A stretch of 10,695 bases of DNA from contig NZEH01000014.1 in NCBI GenBank assembly GCA_002690375.1, positions 9,160-19,854 of the forward strand, read 5' to 3'. Position 1 is the first letter of the stretch. The number at the start of each line of letters is the position of its first letter. The notes beneath the pieces are model-generated. The model saw only the letters and a program-made list of their open reading frames with translations. It was not told the origin of the DNA and did not search any database. The stretch is from Dehalococcoidales bacterium (GTDB lineage Bacteria > Chloroflexota > Dehalococcoidia > Dehalococcoidales > ARS1013). Shown here piece after piece: positions 1 to 5,995 of the stretch. Both the position numbers and the translations under genes were made by a program.

Positions 1-410
1 GCGATGATATACACTGGGCATTCGTTTCCAGCTCGGAAGTAGCGGTTCTCATCAAAGACGCCGTAGTTCGGTAGGTATATTTTATGATAGATGCTAACAA
101 GTTTGCCATCGTGAATTACTGCCGCCGCGTTATAGAGATCATCTTTTTTATCAACAAAGCCAATGATGATGGTAAGTCCCAAAGAGCCATCGACCACTTT
201 ATCCAAAGCTCGTAGGTTCTCTTGGATGAACTGTGGCTTAAACAAGAGATCCTCTGGCGGATAACCGCAGATGGCAAGCTCAGGAAAGGTTAGGAGATCA
301 ATACTTAAAGACCTGGCCTCTTTCACAACTTCTAGAATTTTCTTTGTGTTACCTTTGAAGTCTCCAACAGTACTATTAATTTGAGCCATACCGATTCGCA
401 GCCGACGCAT
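1..410 (-). CDS. nadE: Glutamine-dependent NAD+ synthetase, N-terminal amidase part (partial)
   Basis: The enzyme would make NAD+ from deamido-NAD+ with ATP, taking ammonia from glutamine through an N-terminal nitrilase-type amidase domain; it is cytoplasmic. I translated the minus strand from ATG at 408-410. The first 136 residues begin MRRLRIGMAQINSTVGDF and carry FPELAICGYPPEDLL (about 42-56), with the likely catalytic Glu44, and HKIYLPNYGVFDE (109-121), with the likely catalytic Lys110. The PPEDLL signature is typical of the NAD synthetase amidase rather than other nitrilases. The catalytic Cys and the ATP-dependent synthetase domain lie beyond the left edge. A GGAGGAG Shine-Dalgarno site sits about 6 bases before the ATG. 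The gene is 42 bp downstream of the NTPase gene and is probably the last visible gene of the mtnA operon. A stand-alone amidohydrolase cannot be fully excluded because the C-terminal half is missing. Confidence 0.9.
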   Translation of the reverse strand, partial: MRRLRIGMAQINSTVGDFKGNTKKILEVVKEARSLSIDLLTFPELAICGYPPEDLLFKPQFIQENLRALDKVVDGSLGLTIIIGFVDKKDDLYNAAAVIHDGKLVSIYHKIYLPNYGVFDENRYFRAGNECPVYII

Positions 411-452
411 GCTAACTCCTCCGAATCTGGCGGACTACCTTTGACCAAAATC

Positions 453-968
453 CTAAGCTTTTAGCCAACGTTTTACTCCTTCAAGCACCTGATGGGAGTT
501 AGAGCCGGTTACTGGCACTAACTCCACTTGTGGCCGGCGTTTGATGGCGTCAGCCCACGGATTGGGGCTGAACATGATGGTCCCCAGAAGCTTTTTACCA
601 CTGCCAATTATCCCTAGAACAGCCTTTCTGAAGCTATATGAACATAGCTCCATCTTGCCGATTTCATCAATAACTACCAAATCACACTGCTCGGTTGCCT
701 TGAGGAGAGCCGGAACTCCCACTTGGTCCAGACTATCAATATCAACCCCGTATTTACCTACCCGGTATCGGCTTTGGCTCTTAACATGGGCTAGTATGGC
801 GCTCTGTCCATCTAGAGTAACCAGTCTAAAGCCTTTTCTTATCCCCTGACTTCGTATTTCCTCAGTGTAGAAGCCACCGGCTTTGCCTAGTATCTCAGGC
901 ACTACCTGCTTAATGAGGCTGGTTTTCCCCGTTCCCGCTTTGCCGGTCAAGAGATAGACTTGTTTCAT
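453..968 (-). CDS. THEP1-type nucleoside-triphosphatase (NTPase_1 family)
   Basis: This is a small P-loop NTPase of 171 residues, the usual length for the THEP1 (COG1618, NTPase_1) family, whose studied members hydrolyse ATP, GTP and other NTPs slowly; the cellular role is not settled. Walker A is GKAGTGKTS at residues 9-17 (Gly9, Gly12, Gly14, Lys15, Thr16). The family signature GGFYTEEIR lies at 31-39 and GKYGVDID at 71-78. Walker B is VVIDEIGKMEL at 98-108, with Asp101 and Glu102. The ATG at 966-968 places the P-loop right at the N-terminus, as expected, although no strong Shine-Dalgarno site sits at standard spacing. It lies 49 bp after the methionine synthase gene and 42 bp before nadE, so it is probably cotranscribed. 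The link to methionine or NAD metabolism is only positional. Confidence 0.9.
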   Translation of the reverse strand: MKQVYLLTGKAGTGKTSLIKQVVPEILGKAGGFYTEEIRSQGIRKGFRLVTLDGQSAILAHVKSQSRYRVGKYGVDIDSLDQVGVPALLKATEQCDLVVIDEIGKMELCSYSFRKAVLGIIGSGKKLLGTIMFSPNPWADAIKRRPQVELVPVTGSNSHQVLEGVKRWLKA

Positions 969-1017
969 TGGCTCGTTTAGCTATGGGCTACTCTTCAGGT
1001 TGATAAACAACCGACTT

Positions 1018-2043
1018 CTACAGATAGCGCTTTCTTATGTTCAGGGATAGCTCAGCTAGTAGTTCTAGGACTCGGATAGCGGCTTCCTCGGTGAGAGATG
1101 CCAATCCGCAGCTGGGGGTTAAAAGCCCTTGCTCAATCAGCTGCTTAAATGGGATTCCATTTCTGGTAAAGGGGGCCATTGCCTCCTCCAGGCGGTCTTG
1201 AAGGCTTGAGGCTGTTTCCCCAACCAGTTGCTTTTCATCATTGGGTACAATTCCCCAGGCGATAGCTCCATTTCGGCTAAGGAATCTTTTTACCTCGGCC
1301 GGGTAGAGGGTTAGTGACTCGGCATAGTTGTAGGTATCAAAGCTGATAATATCAGTACTGCTACCAAGCAGCACTGACCAATCAGTGTTGCCACAGCAGT
1401 GGACTCCTTTTAGCCGTTTAATGCCGCCTAGGACCTCTTCCAGAAGGCTGCTAACCTTCTCCTGCGATAGAGAGAAAAAGGCTGAGCCATAAGAGGACAT
1501 AGCCGGCTCATCAACGAAAATGATGGTGTTTTTAGAGATTTTATTCAGCGTTTTTTCTTGCCAGCTGGCCTTAAGCTTTAGTAGTTTAGCGGCAGCATCG
1601 GCTAGCATGTCATCATAGAGTATAGCTCGCCCGCTATCATCGGTAACTGTGAGTCCCCAGCTAATGGGTCCGGTTATCTGTCCTTTAATTGCCAGCGGTG
1701 TCAGTTCTCCTAGAGAAAGAAAATTATGCAGACCGGCGGCATACTCAGGACTGATAGCATATTTGTCAACATTATTTTCCAGATAGGCAGTATAGATGTC
1801 CTCCAACGGCATATTCCAGTCTTGGGAGCGGTCTATATAGATACGCTCATCTTTAATAATAACCGCTGGGAAACCCTGGCTGAATTGGGCGCACATGTTT
1901 TCCTCAAAGGAGCGTTTGGGTAGTTGGGGCCAAGCAGGGATGTCCTTAAAATAATTAGCAACTAAAGAGCATGCTTCGTTTGGGTTGGTGTGGGGCAAAC
2001 TGCCAATCATGGTTGGCAAACAACCAAATCTTACATCCGGCAT
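1018..2043 (-). CDS. Core (folate-independent) methionine synthase, MesC-like
   Basis: This 341-residue protein corresponds to the C-terminal catalytic barrel of cobalamin-independent methionine synthase (MetE) without the N-terminal folate-binding half. Such core enzymes methylate homocysteine using a corrinoid-bound methyl group; the MesC group is reported from anaerobes with Wood-Ljungdahl carbon metabolism. The N-terminus has the typical TMIGSLPH (11-18). GQITGPISWG (121-130) is a conserved barrel motif and FVDEPA (176-181) an acidic motif. Candidate zinc ligands are His215 and Cys217 in HCCGN, matching His-x-Cys of MetE, and Cys312 in TPSCGL, matching the last MetE zinc Cys. The ATG at 2041-2043 lies 6 bp after mtnP, with AAGGG about 15 bases upstream as a weak, distant Shine-Dalgarno site. 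Placement after mtnA-mtnP supports a methionine role. The alternative is another UROD/MetE-superfamily methyltransferase acting on a different thiol. Confidence 0.82.
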   Translation of the reverse strand: MPDVRFGCLPTMIGSLPHTNPNEACSLVANYFKDIPAWPQLPKRSFEENMCAQFSQGFPAVIIKDERIYIDRSQDWNMPLEDIYTAYLENNVDKYAISPEYAAGLHNFLSLGELTPLAIKGQITGPISWGLTVTDDSGRAILYDDMLADAAAKLLKLKASWQEKTLNKISKNTIIFVDEPAMSSYGSAFFSLSQEKVSSLLEEVLGGIKRLKGVHCCGNTDWSVLLGSSTDIISFDTYNYAESLTLYPAEVKRFLSRNGAIAWGIVPNDEKQLVGETASSLQDRLEEAMAPFTRNGIPFKQLIEQGLLTPSCGLASLTEEAAIRVLELLAELSLNIRKRYL

Positions 2044-2049
2044 AGTAGG

Positions 2050-2925
2050 TTAACTATTCCCTTTGGTTAAATACTTACCTATCAGAAGGTCTAGCTTTTT
2101 CTTTTGCTCTGGTGGCACAAGCTCTGGGGCGGTAACAATAGCCCCCATAAGAGCCGTGGCACAGTCGCAGTCCCGCTCTGGTGGCATCCTACTTACTGCC
2201 AGGCTGATGATTTTTTTGGACATTTCCATATTCTGGCGCATGGTACTTAGAATAGCATCTACAGATACTGGCTCCTCTGTTTCATGCCAGCTGTCATAGT
2301 CAGTTGAGCAGGCAACTATAGAGTAACAGATTTCGGCTTCCCGTGCTAGTTTGGCTTCCGGCAGTGCCGTCATGCCGATAACATCCGCTCCCCACGAGCG
2401 GTGAAGCCGTGACTCAGCCTGAGTGGAGAAGGCAGGCCCCTCCATAACCACATATGTGCCTTTGGGATGAACACTGGCTCCGGCTTCTCTGGCTGAGAGG
2501 TACATGATTTTACTTAGGTTTGGGCAGAAGGGCTGAGCAAACTGAATATGGGCGACGATGCCGTTGCCAAAAAAGGTATTTATCCGTTGGCGGGTGCGGT
2601 CAATTAGTTGGTCGGGTATAAGGAGGTCACCGGGTTTAATTTCCGACTTAAAACTGCCCACCGAATTAATGGCGATAATATGCTCCACCCCCAACGATTT
2701 TAAGGCATAGATATTGGCTCTTTGTGGTATTTCAGTAGGGGAGATAATGTGCCCTCGTCCGTGGCGGGGCAGGAAAGCGACTCTTTGTCTCTCTAGTGTA
2801 CCGATGGTAATAGTATCACTCGGCTTACCGAATGGGGTGTCAAGGGAAACTTTTTCAATGTCAGTTAACCCCTCAACATTATAAAGCCCCGTCCCACCAA
2901 TCACCCCTATTTTAGCCTGCGACAT
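2050..2925 (-). CDS. mtnP: S-methyl-5'-thioadenosine phosphorylase
   Basis: The enzyme cleaves 5'-methylthioadenosine with phosphate to adenine and 5-methylthioribose-1-phosphate, the first step in recycling this by-product of polyamine and S-adenosylmethionine metabolism. The 291 residues show the MTAP family motifs in order: GGTGLY (10-15), PRHGRGH (53-59, phosphate site), NSVGS (87-91), VVMEGPAFST (159-168), GMTALPEA (184-191) and TDYDSW (208-213). Asp209 and Asp211 in the last motif are the pair that favours 6-aminopurines, separating it from ordinary purine nucleoside phosphorylases. The start ATG overlaps the mtnA stop by one base (TAATG). Its Shine-Dalgarno site, AAGGAGG, is embedded in the last mtnA codons, so translation is probably coupled. 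Related members can also use 5'-deoxyadenosine, the radical-SAM by-product; sequence alone cannot decide this. Confidence 0.95.
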   Translation of the reverse strand: MSQAKIGVIGGTGLYNVEGLTDIEKVSLDTPFGKPSDTITIGTLERQRVAFLPRHGRGHIISPTEIPQRANIYALKSLGVEHIIAINSVGSFKSEIKPGDLLIPDQLIDRTRQRINTFFGNGIVAHIQFAQPFCPNLSKIMYLSAREAGASVHPKGTYVVMEGPAFSTQAESRLHRSWGADVIGMTALPEAKLAREAEICYSIVACSTDYDSWHETEEPVSVDAILSTMRQNMEMSKKIISLAVSRMPPERDCDCATALMGAIVTAPELVPPEQKKKLDLLIGKYLTKGNS

Positions 2926-3962
2926 TACGTTGCCTCCTTATTCGTAACTCCCCTAATCCCCTCCCCATACGGCTCTCTTATTATACCCTTTTCGGTAATT
3001 ATAGCGGTGATGTGTTGGTGCGGAGTAACATCAAAGGCGGGGTTTAAAACCTCAACACCCTCGGGGGCAACTCTTACGCCGTGAATATGGGTAATCTCTT
3101 CCGGGCTTCTCTCTTCAATGGGTATCTCATCTCCTGTAGAAAGTTTGGGGTCAATAGTGGTCGTCGGAGCGGCGATATAGAATGGGACGAAATGTTCTTT
3201 AGACAGCACCGACAGGGTGTAGGTGCCAATCTTATTGGCTGTATCACCATTTCCGGCAATCCTATCGGCGCCGACGATAATGCAGTTAATCTTGGCCTGG
3301 CACATAAAGTAGCCAACCATGGAGTCGGTAATGAGCTTAAAAGGTATATTAGCTCTCTTTAGCTCCCAGGCGGTAAGTCTGGCTCCTTGGCACAAGGGGC
3401 GTGTCTCGGTGGCAAACACCTTTATATTTTTACCTTGGCCATGTGCCCATTTAATTATCCCCAGAGCGGTGCCATAGCCAGCAGTAGCCAATGGGCCGGT
3501 GTTACAGTGGGTTAGGATGCTAAAGCCATCCCCGATTAGCTCGGCGCCAAGCTGGCTTAACTTCTTATCTGCCTCAGCCGCTTCGGCGTGGACCTTAGCC
3601 GCTTCATTGACCAGTGCTTTCTTGATCTGCTCTGCATCTTTTCCAGCTTCAGCTACCCTATTCATCCGCTCAATAACCTGAAACAGGTTTCTGGCGGTGG
3701 GTCTAGTACTGGCAAGGCTCTGGCTAATGCTTTGTAGCTCTTTTAGGAATTCATCTCTGTCCCTAGATTCAAGTTTTAAGGCACCTAAAACCATTCCATA
3801 GCCACCAGCTACCCCAATTGCTGGAGCCCCCCTGATTTTGAGTTCTGTGATGGCTGAGGCCATATCTTGATAGCTCGTAAGCTCCAGATATACTTCTTCC
3901 TGGGGCAATCTGGTCTGGTCAATGATTCTTACCCGCTCATCGAGCCATTCAATAACTTTCAT
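2925..3962 (-). CDS. mtnA: S-methyl-5-thioribose-1-phosphate isomerase
   Basis: The enzyme converts 5-methylthioribose-1-phosphate, the MtnP product, to the ribulose-1-phosphate form. The 345 residues match family length. Motifs include KIRGAPAIGVAGG (42-54), STRPTARNL (85-93), THCNTGPLATAGYGTA (151-166) with the expected catalytic Cys153, FATETRPLCQGARLTAWEL (183-201), and VGADRIAGNGDTANKIGT (230-247) with the expected acid/base Asp233. The C-terminal IPIEERSPEEIT and NPAFDVTPHQHITAIITEKG segments are typical of MtnA and distinguish it from eIF2B subunits and ribose-1,5-bisphosphate isomerases. The ATG at 3960-3962 is the only canonical in-frame start near the conserved N-terminus. It is the first gene of the operon and has a promoter so close that the 5' leader may be only about 7 nt. 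Activity on 5-deoxyribose-1-phosphate is also possible. Confidence 0.95.
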   Translation of the reverse strand: MKVIEWLDERVRIIDQTRLPQEEVYLELTSYQDMASAITELKIRGAPAIGVAGGYGMVLGALKLESRDRDEFLKELQSISQSLASTRPTARNLFQVIERMNRVAEAGKDAEQIKKALVNEAAKVHAEAAEADKKLSQLGAELIGDGFSILTHCNTGPLATAGYGTALGIIKWAHGQGKNIKVFATETRPLCQGARLTAWELKRANIPFKLITDSMVGYFMCQAKINCIIVGADRIAGNGDTANKIGTYTLSVLSKEHFVPFYIAAPTTTIDPKLSTGDEIPIEERSPEEITHIHGVRVAPEGVEVLNPAFDVTPHQHITAIITEKGIIREPYGEGIRGVTNKEAT

Positions 3963-3975
3963 CGGTTTCCAGCTT

Positions 3976-4003
3976 ATTATAGCATACTCCTTAAATCCGT
4001 CAG
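3976..4003 (-). promoter_or_regulatory. Predicted promoter of the mtnA-mtnP-methionine synthase operon
   Basis: On the minus strand a perfect extended -10, TGCTATAAT, has its TATAAT hexamer at 3981-3976. A -35-like CTGACG lies at 4003-3998 (4 of 6 consensus) with a 16-bp spacer. Expected transcription start is near 3969-3970, only about 7 bases before the mtnA ATG, so no Shine-Dalgarno site would be on the message. An AAGGAG lies just upstream of the -10 and would be outside the transcript. A separate perfect TTGACA at 4037-4032 has no well-placed -10. Confidence 0.6.
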
Positions 4004-4206
4004 CACGAGGCTTTTCTTAGCCCGAGTTAGCTGTCAAAGCTGAAAACTTTTGAAGTTGTGAACCAAGAGGAGTTAAAGAGGGGCGAATCCATTGCCAAAA
4101 GGGGTAAATTTATCTCTTTTTTAAAGGGAGAGCGAGATGGATTTAATGCGGGAGAGGGGGATTTGAGGGAGGTGAGGTTTATAGATAATCTCTAACACCT
4201 GCTTCC

Positions 4207-4234
4207 TTGACAGTGCTGGCAAAAGCAATATAGA
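4207..4234 (+). promoter_or_regulatory. Predicted promoter of the MaoC gene pair
   Basis: A perfect TTGACA -35 lies at 4207-4212 and TATAGA (4 of 6 consensus) at 4229-4234, with a 16-bp spacer. Expected transcription start is near 4241, giving a leader of about 40 nt. CTTAAG occurs at 4240-4245 and again at 4253-4258; being self-complementary, the pair is both a direct and an inverted repeat and sits over the expected start point. AAGGTG at 4270-4275 is the ribosome site. Confidence 0.5.
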
Positions 4235-4280
4235 CTTCTCTTAAGCCTGTGACTTAAGTTTTAGCCAACAAGGTGTACTG

Positions 4281-4736
4281 ATGACTGATGGTGGCCTGAG
4301 TATAGAGGAGTTAAAGAGTAAAATCGGGGCTAATCTTGAGCCATTGGTATATGAGATTGAGAAAGGAATGCTCCAGCGCTTCGCCCAGGCGATAGGTGAC
4401 CCCAATCCCCTATGGCAGGATGATGAGTATGCCGCGAAAAGTACTTTTGGCGCTGTCATTGCCCCGCCAACTTTTATATTGACTCTTGGCTTTGACCAAA
4501 TTGTGTACCGATTGAGCCAAAACCCATCTCAGACCGTGCTTCACGGCAGTACCGAGCTTGATTACTACCACCCAGTTAGCCACGGAGATGTTATAACGGT
4601 AACCACCGAGATTGCCGCTGTTCGCCAGCGTGAAGGTAAGGCAGGTAAGACAACCTTTATTACCTTTGATATAACCTATAAAAATCAGGAACAAGAGGTG
4701 GTGGCTAAATGTCGCCAAAGGGCCATAATCTATTAG
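4281..4736 (+). CDS. MaoC-like dehydratase, non-catalytic-type subunit (MaoC_dehydrat_N)
   Basis: This is a 151-residue hot-dog-fold protein of the MaoC N-terminal type, resembling the substrate-binding partner (HadA/HadC-like) in two-subunit (R)-specific 3-hydroxyacyl dehydratases. The core motif is AIGDPNPLWQD (37-47), followed by FGAVIAPPTFIL (56-67), both typical. In catalytic hydratase-2 proteins the position of Trp45 is His, so the usual Asp/His dyad is absent here. LHGSTELDYYHPVSHGD (87-103) is the second conserved block. The ATG at 4281 has AAGGTG six bases upstream. The stop is 16 bp before the ATG chosen for the next gene, which carries the complete dyad, so the two very likely form one heteromeric enzyme. 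The acyl-CoA substrate cannot be deduced. Confidence 0.85.
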   Translation: MTDGGLSIEELKSKIGANLEPLVYEIEKGMLQRFAQAIGDPNPLWQDDEYAAKSTFGAVIAPPTFILTLGFDQIVYRLSQNPSQTVLHGSTELDYYHPVSHGDVITVTTEIAAVRQREGKAGKTTFITFDITYKNQEQEVVAKCRQRAIIY

Positions 4737-4752
4737 TTTGGGTGGGTTGAGT

Positions 4753-5187
4753 ATGAAAATAAAGGTATCTTATGAAGATGTAGATGTGGGTGCTGAACTC
4801 ACTACTCTGGTCAAGCAGCCTACCGCCCAACAGCTGGTGATGTGGGCTGGAGCCTCCGGTGACTACAACCCCATTCATTATGATAAAGACTTTGCTCAAA
4901 GTCGGGGTTTGCCTGGCGTTGTTGTCCATGGTCAGCTGGTCGGCTGTTTCCTGGGGCAGATGATGACTGACTGGATAGGAGAGCAGGGTAAGCTTAAGAA
5001 CCTAACTTTGACCTATCGGGGGATGAATTTTCCTAGTGAAACCCTTATCTGCAAGGCAACAGTAGCTAAAAAATATGTTGAAGGTAAGGAGCATCTTGTC
5101 GTCTGTAATATATGGACTGAGAATCCGAAGGGGGAGAAGACAGTCACCGGTACTGCCGTTGTTATCTTGCCATCTGGGGGCTTATAG
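4753..5187 (+). CDS. MaoC-like (R)-specific enoyl-CoA hydratase, catalytic-type subunit
   Basis: This 144-residue single hot-dog domain carries the complete hydratase-2 signature GASGDYNPIHYD (33-44), with candidate catalytic Asp37 and His42, and GLPGVVVHGQL (52-62), conserved in MaoC and HadB-type proteins. It would add water to trans-2-enoyl-CoA, or remove it from (R)-3-hydroxyacyl-CoA, probably with the preceding gene product as partner. I chose the ATG at 4753 because GGTGGG lies six bases upstream. An in-frame TTG at 4738 would add five residues (MGGLS) and has no better ribosome site. The gene converges on the QueG-like gene with only 19 bp between their stops and no visible terminator. 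No ketoreductase, thiolase or CoA ligase is nearby to define the pathway. Confidence 0.87.
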   Translation: MKIKVSYEDVDVGAELTTLVKQPTAQQLVMWAGASGDYNPIHYDKDFAQSRGLPGVVVHGQLVGCFLGQMMTDWIGEQGKLKNLTLTYRGMNFPSETLICKATVAKKYVEGKEHLVVCNIWTENPKGEKTVTGTAVVILPSGGL

Positions 5188-5206
5188 TTTGAATAGTTCT
5201 TTCAGA

Positions 5207-5911
5207 TTAGGGAGAGTCTTGGCCGACAGGACAAGCCTTCAGACACTCTGCGCACATTCCTGAAGCGGTATAGTAGCTGCAGCAGAAGTATTTATCTAGG
5301 TGGTAGGCCTCTTCGACTTGAGGTTTGCTGATAGCCTTGACTGGGCATATTTTAATACAGTTACCGCCGCATTTGAAACAGGGGTTTTCTATGTTAAGTG
5401 GTGTTGAACTGGCAAAAATGGTATCGGTGAGAATGCATGCCAATCTTACTCTGGGGCCATATTCGGGTGTAATAAGTAAGCCGTGCCAGCCGATAATACC
5501 CAGTCCTGCCGTTTCAGCTGCATGTCTGTAAGAGAGGGCCCCCTCTAGGAGTCGGCTATCATAGGGGCCGGCATCGGCAGGCAGTAGTAGCCCCTTGAAA
5601 CCCTGAGCATGTAGCGATTTCACCATTTTATAGCCCTCCCAGTTAAGATAACCATTTACCATATCGGTATTGCTCCGGTAGAGATCTCGGAGGGCCAGGT
5701 CTCCAATCACGGCCTTTGAGGTCGCTTGGTTAACTGCCTCAGAAAATAGTTCCATAGCTAATACAATCACTGACTTTGCTCCCGGTAGCAGTTTCTGGGC
5801 TTGGTTCCAGAGGGAAGTATCTTCCCCATCATTAAGATTGACTATTCCGATTTTGTCTGCCTTTATGTCCATTGACAGGTTATCCAGATCTGTGACAGTT
5901 CTCTTTGCCAT
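5207..5911 (-). CDS. Short QueG-like double [4Fe-4S] protein
   Basis: This 234-residue protein resembles the cobalamin and iron-sulfur core of epoxyqueuosine reductase (QueG, COG1600), whose fold is shared by the catalytic part of reductive dehalogenases. The QueG-like stretch runs from ADAGPYDSRLLEG (112-124) through HAAETAGLGIIGWHGLLITPEYG (130-152). Cluster I is CFKCGGNCIKICP (Cys178, 181, 185, 189), with one residue more between the second and third Cys than the common CxxCxxCxxxC. Cluster II uses Cys210 or 211 (FCCSYYT matches the QueG CISYLT) and CAECLKACP (Cys220, 223, 227). It ends soon after cluster II, so the C-terminal HEAT-like part of QueG is absent and the protein is well short of the roughly 380-residue enzyme. 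The ATG at 5909-5911 has AAGGAAA upstream. No Tat signal is seen, so it is likely cytoplasmic and not a classical dehalogenase. Function is unassigned. Confidence 0.8.
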   Translation of the reverse strand: MAKRTVTDLDNLSMDIKADKIGIVNLNDGEDTSLWNQAQKLLPGAKSVIVLAMELFSEAVNQATSKAVIGDLALRDLYRSNTDMVNGYLNWEGYKMVKSLHAQGFKGLLLPADAGPYDSRLLEGALSYRHAAETAGLGIIGWHGLLITPEYGPRVRLACILTDTIFASSTPLNIENPCFKCGGNCIKICPVKAISKPQVEEAYHLDKYFCCSYYTASGMCAECLKACPVGQDSP

Positions 5912-5995
5912 AATATCGAATTTCCTTTCCTTTATTCGCTCTAACCTTCAGTCACTAGCTTAGCAACTCTACCCCACCCCACCCTAGACAATATG

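Larger units (their letters stand above)
3963..4280. other. Divergent intergenic region between mtnA and the MaoC gene pair
   Basis: This 318-bp gap holds the minus-strand mtnA promoter at its left end and the plus-strand MaoC promoter near its right end. The middle, about 4061-4180, is strongly purine-rich on the plus strand, with repeated AGAGG, GGGAG and GAGGG runs and little else. No open reading frame of useful size is present; the longest with a plausible ribosome site is nine codons (from ATG at 4137). I see no riboswitch fold, tRNA or terminator. The stretch may be a decayed intergenic repeat of the purine/pyrimidine-asymmetric type, but this is a guess. Confidence 0.5.

Noticed and set aside
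541..849. 102-codon plus-strand open frame opposite the NTPase gene
   Set aside because: It is the antisense shadow of a clear P-loop NTPase; the translation has no recognisable motif and no ribosome site.
3074..3362. Overlapping open frames of 80 and 93 codons on both strands inside mtnA
   Set aside because: mtnA carries all family motifs through this region; the alternatives lack motifs and ribosome sites.
3963..4060. SAM- or methionine-related riboswitch upstream of the mtnA operon
   Set aside because: The predicted leader is only about 7 nt, and I see no multi-helix fold or terminator stem between a promoter and the ATG.
4137..4166. Nine-codon frame (MDLMRERGI) in the divergent intergenic region
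   Set aside because: It follows GGGAG but is very short, purine-driven and unsupported by any neighbouring feature.
4410..4929. Minus-strand frames of 102 and 74 codons opposite the MaoC genes
   Set aside because: Shadows of two genes with strong hot-dog-fold motifs on the plus strand.
5207..5911. Reductive dehalogenase catalytic subunit (RdhA)
   Set aside because: It is too short, has no twin-arginine signal and no neighbouring membrane-anchor gene; a QueG-like protein fits better.
5971..5985. G-quadruplex on the minus strand between the GNAT and QueG-like genes
   Set aside because: Only three G runs (GGG, GGGG, GGGG) occur; a fourth run needed for an intramolecular quadruplex is absent.
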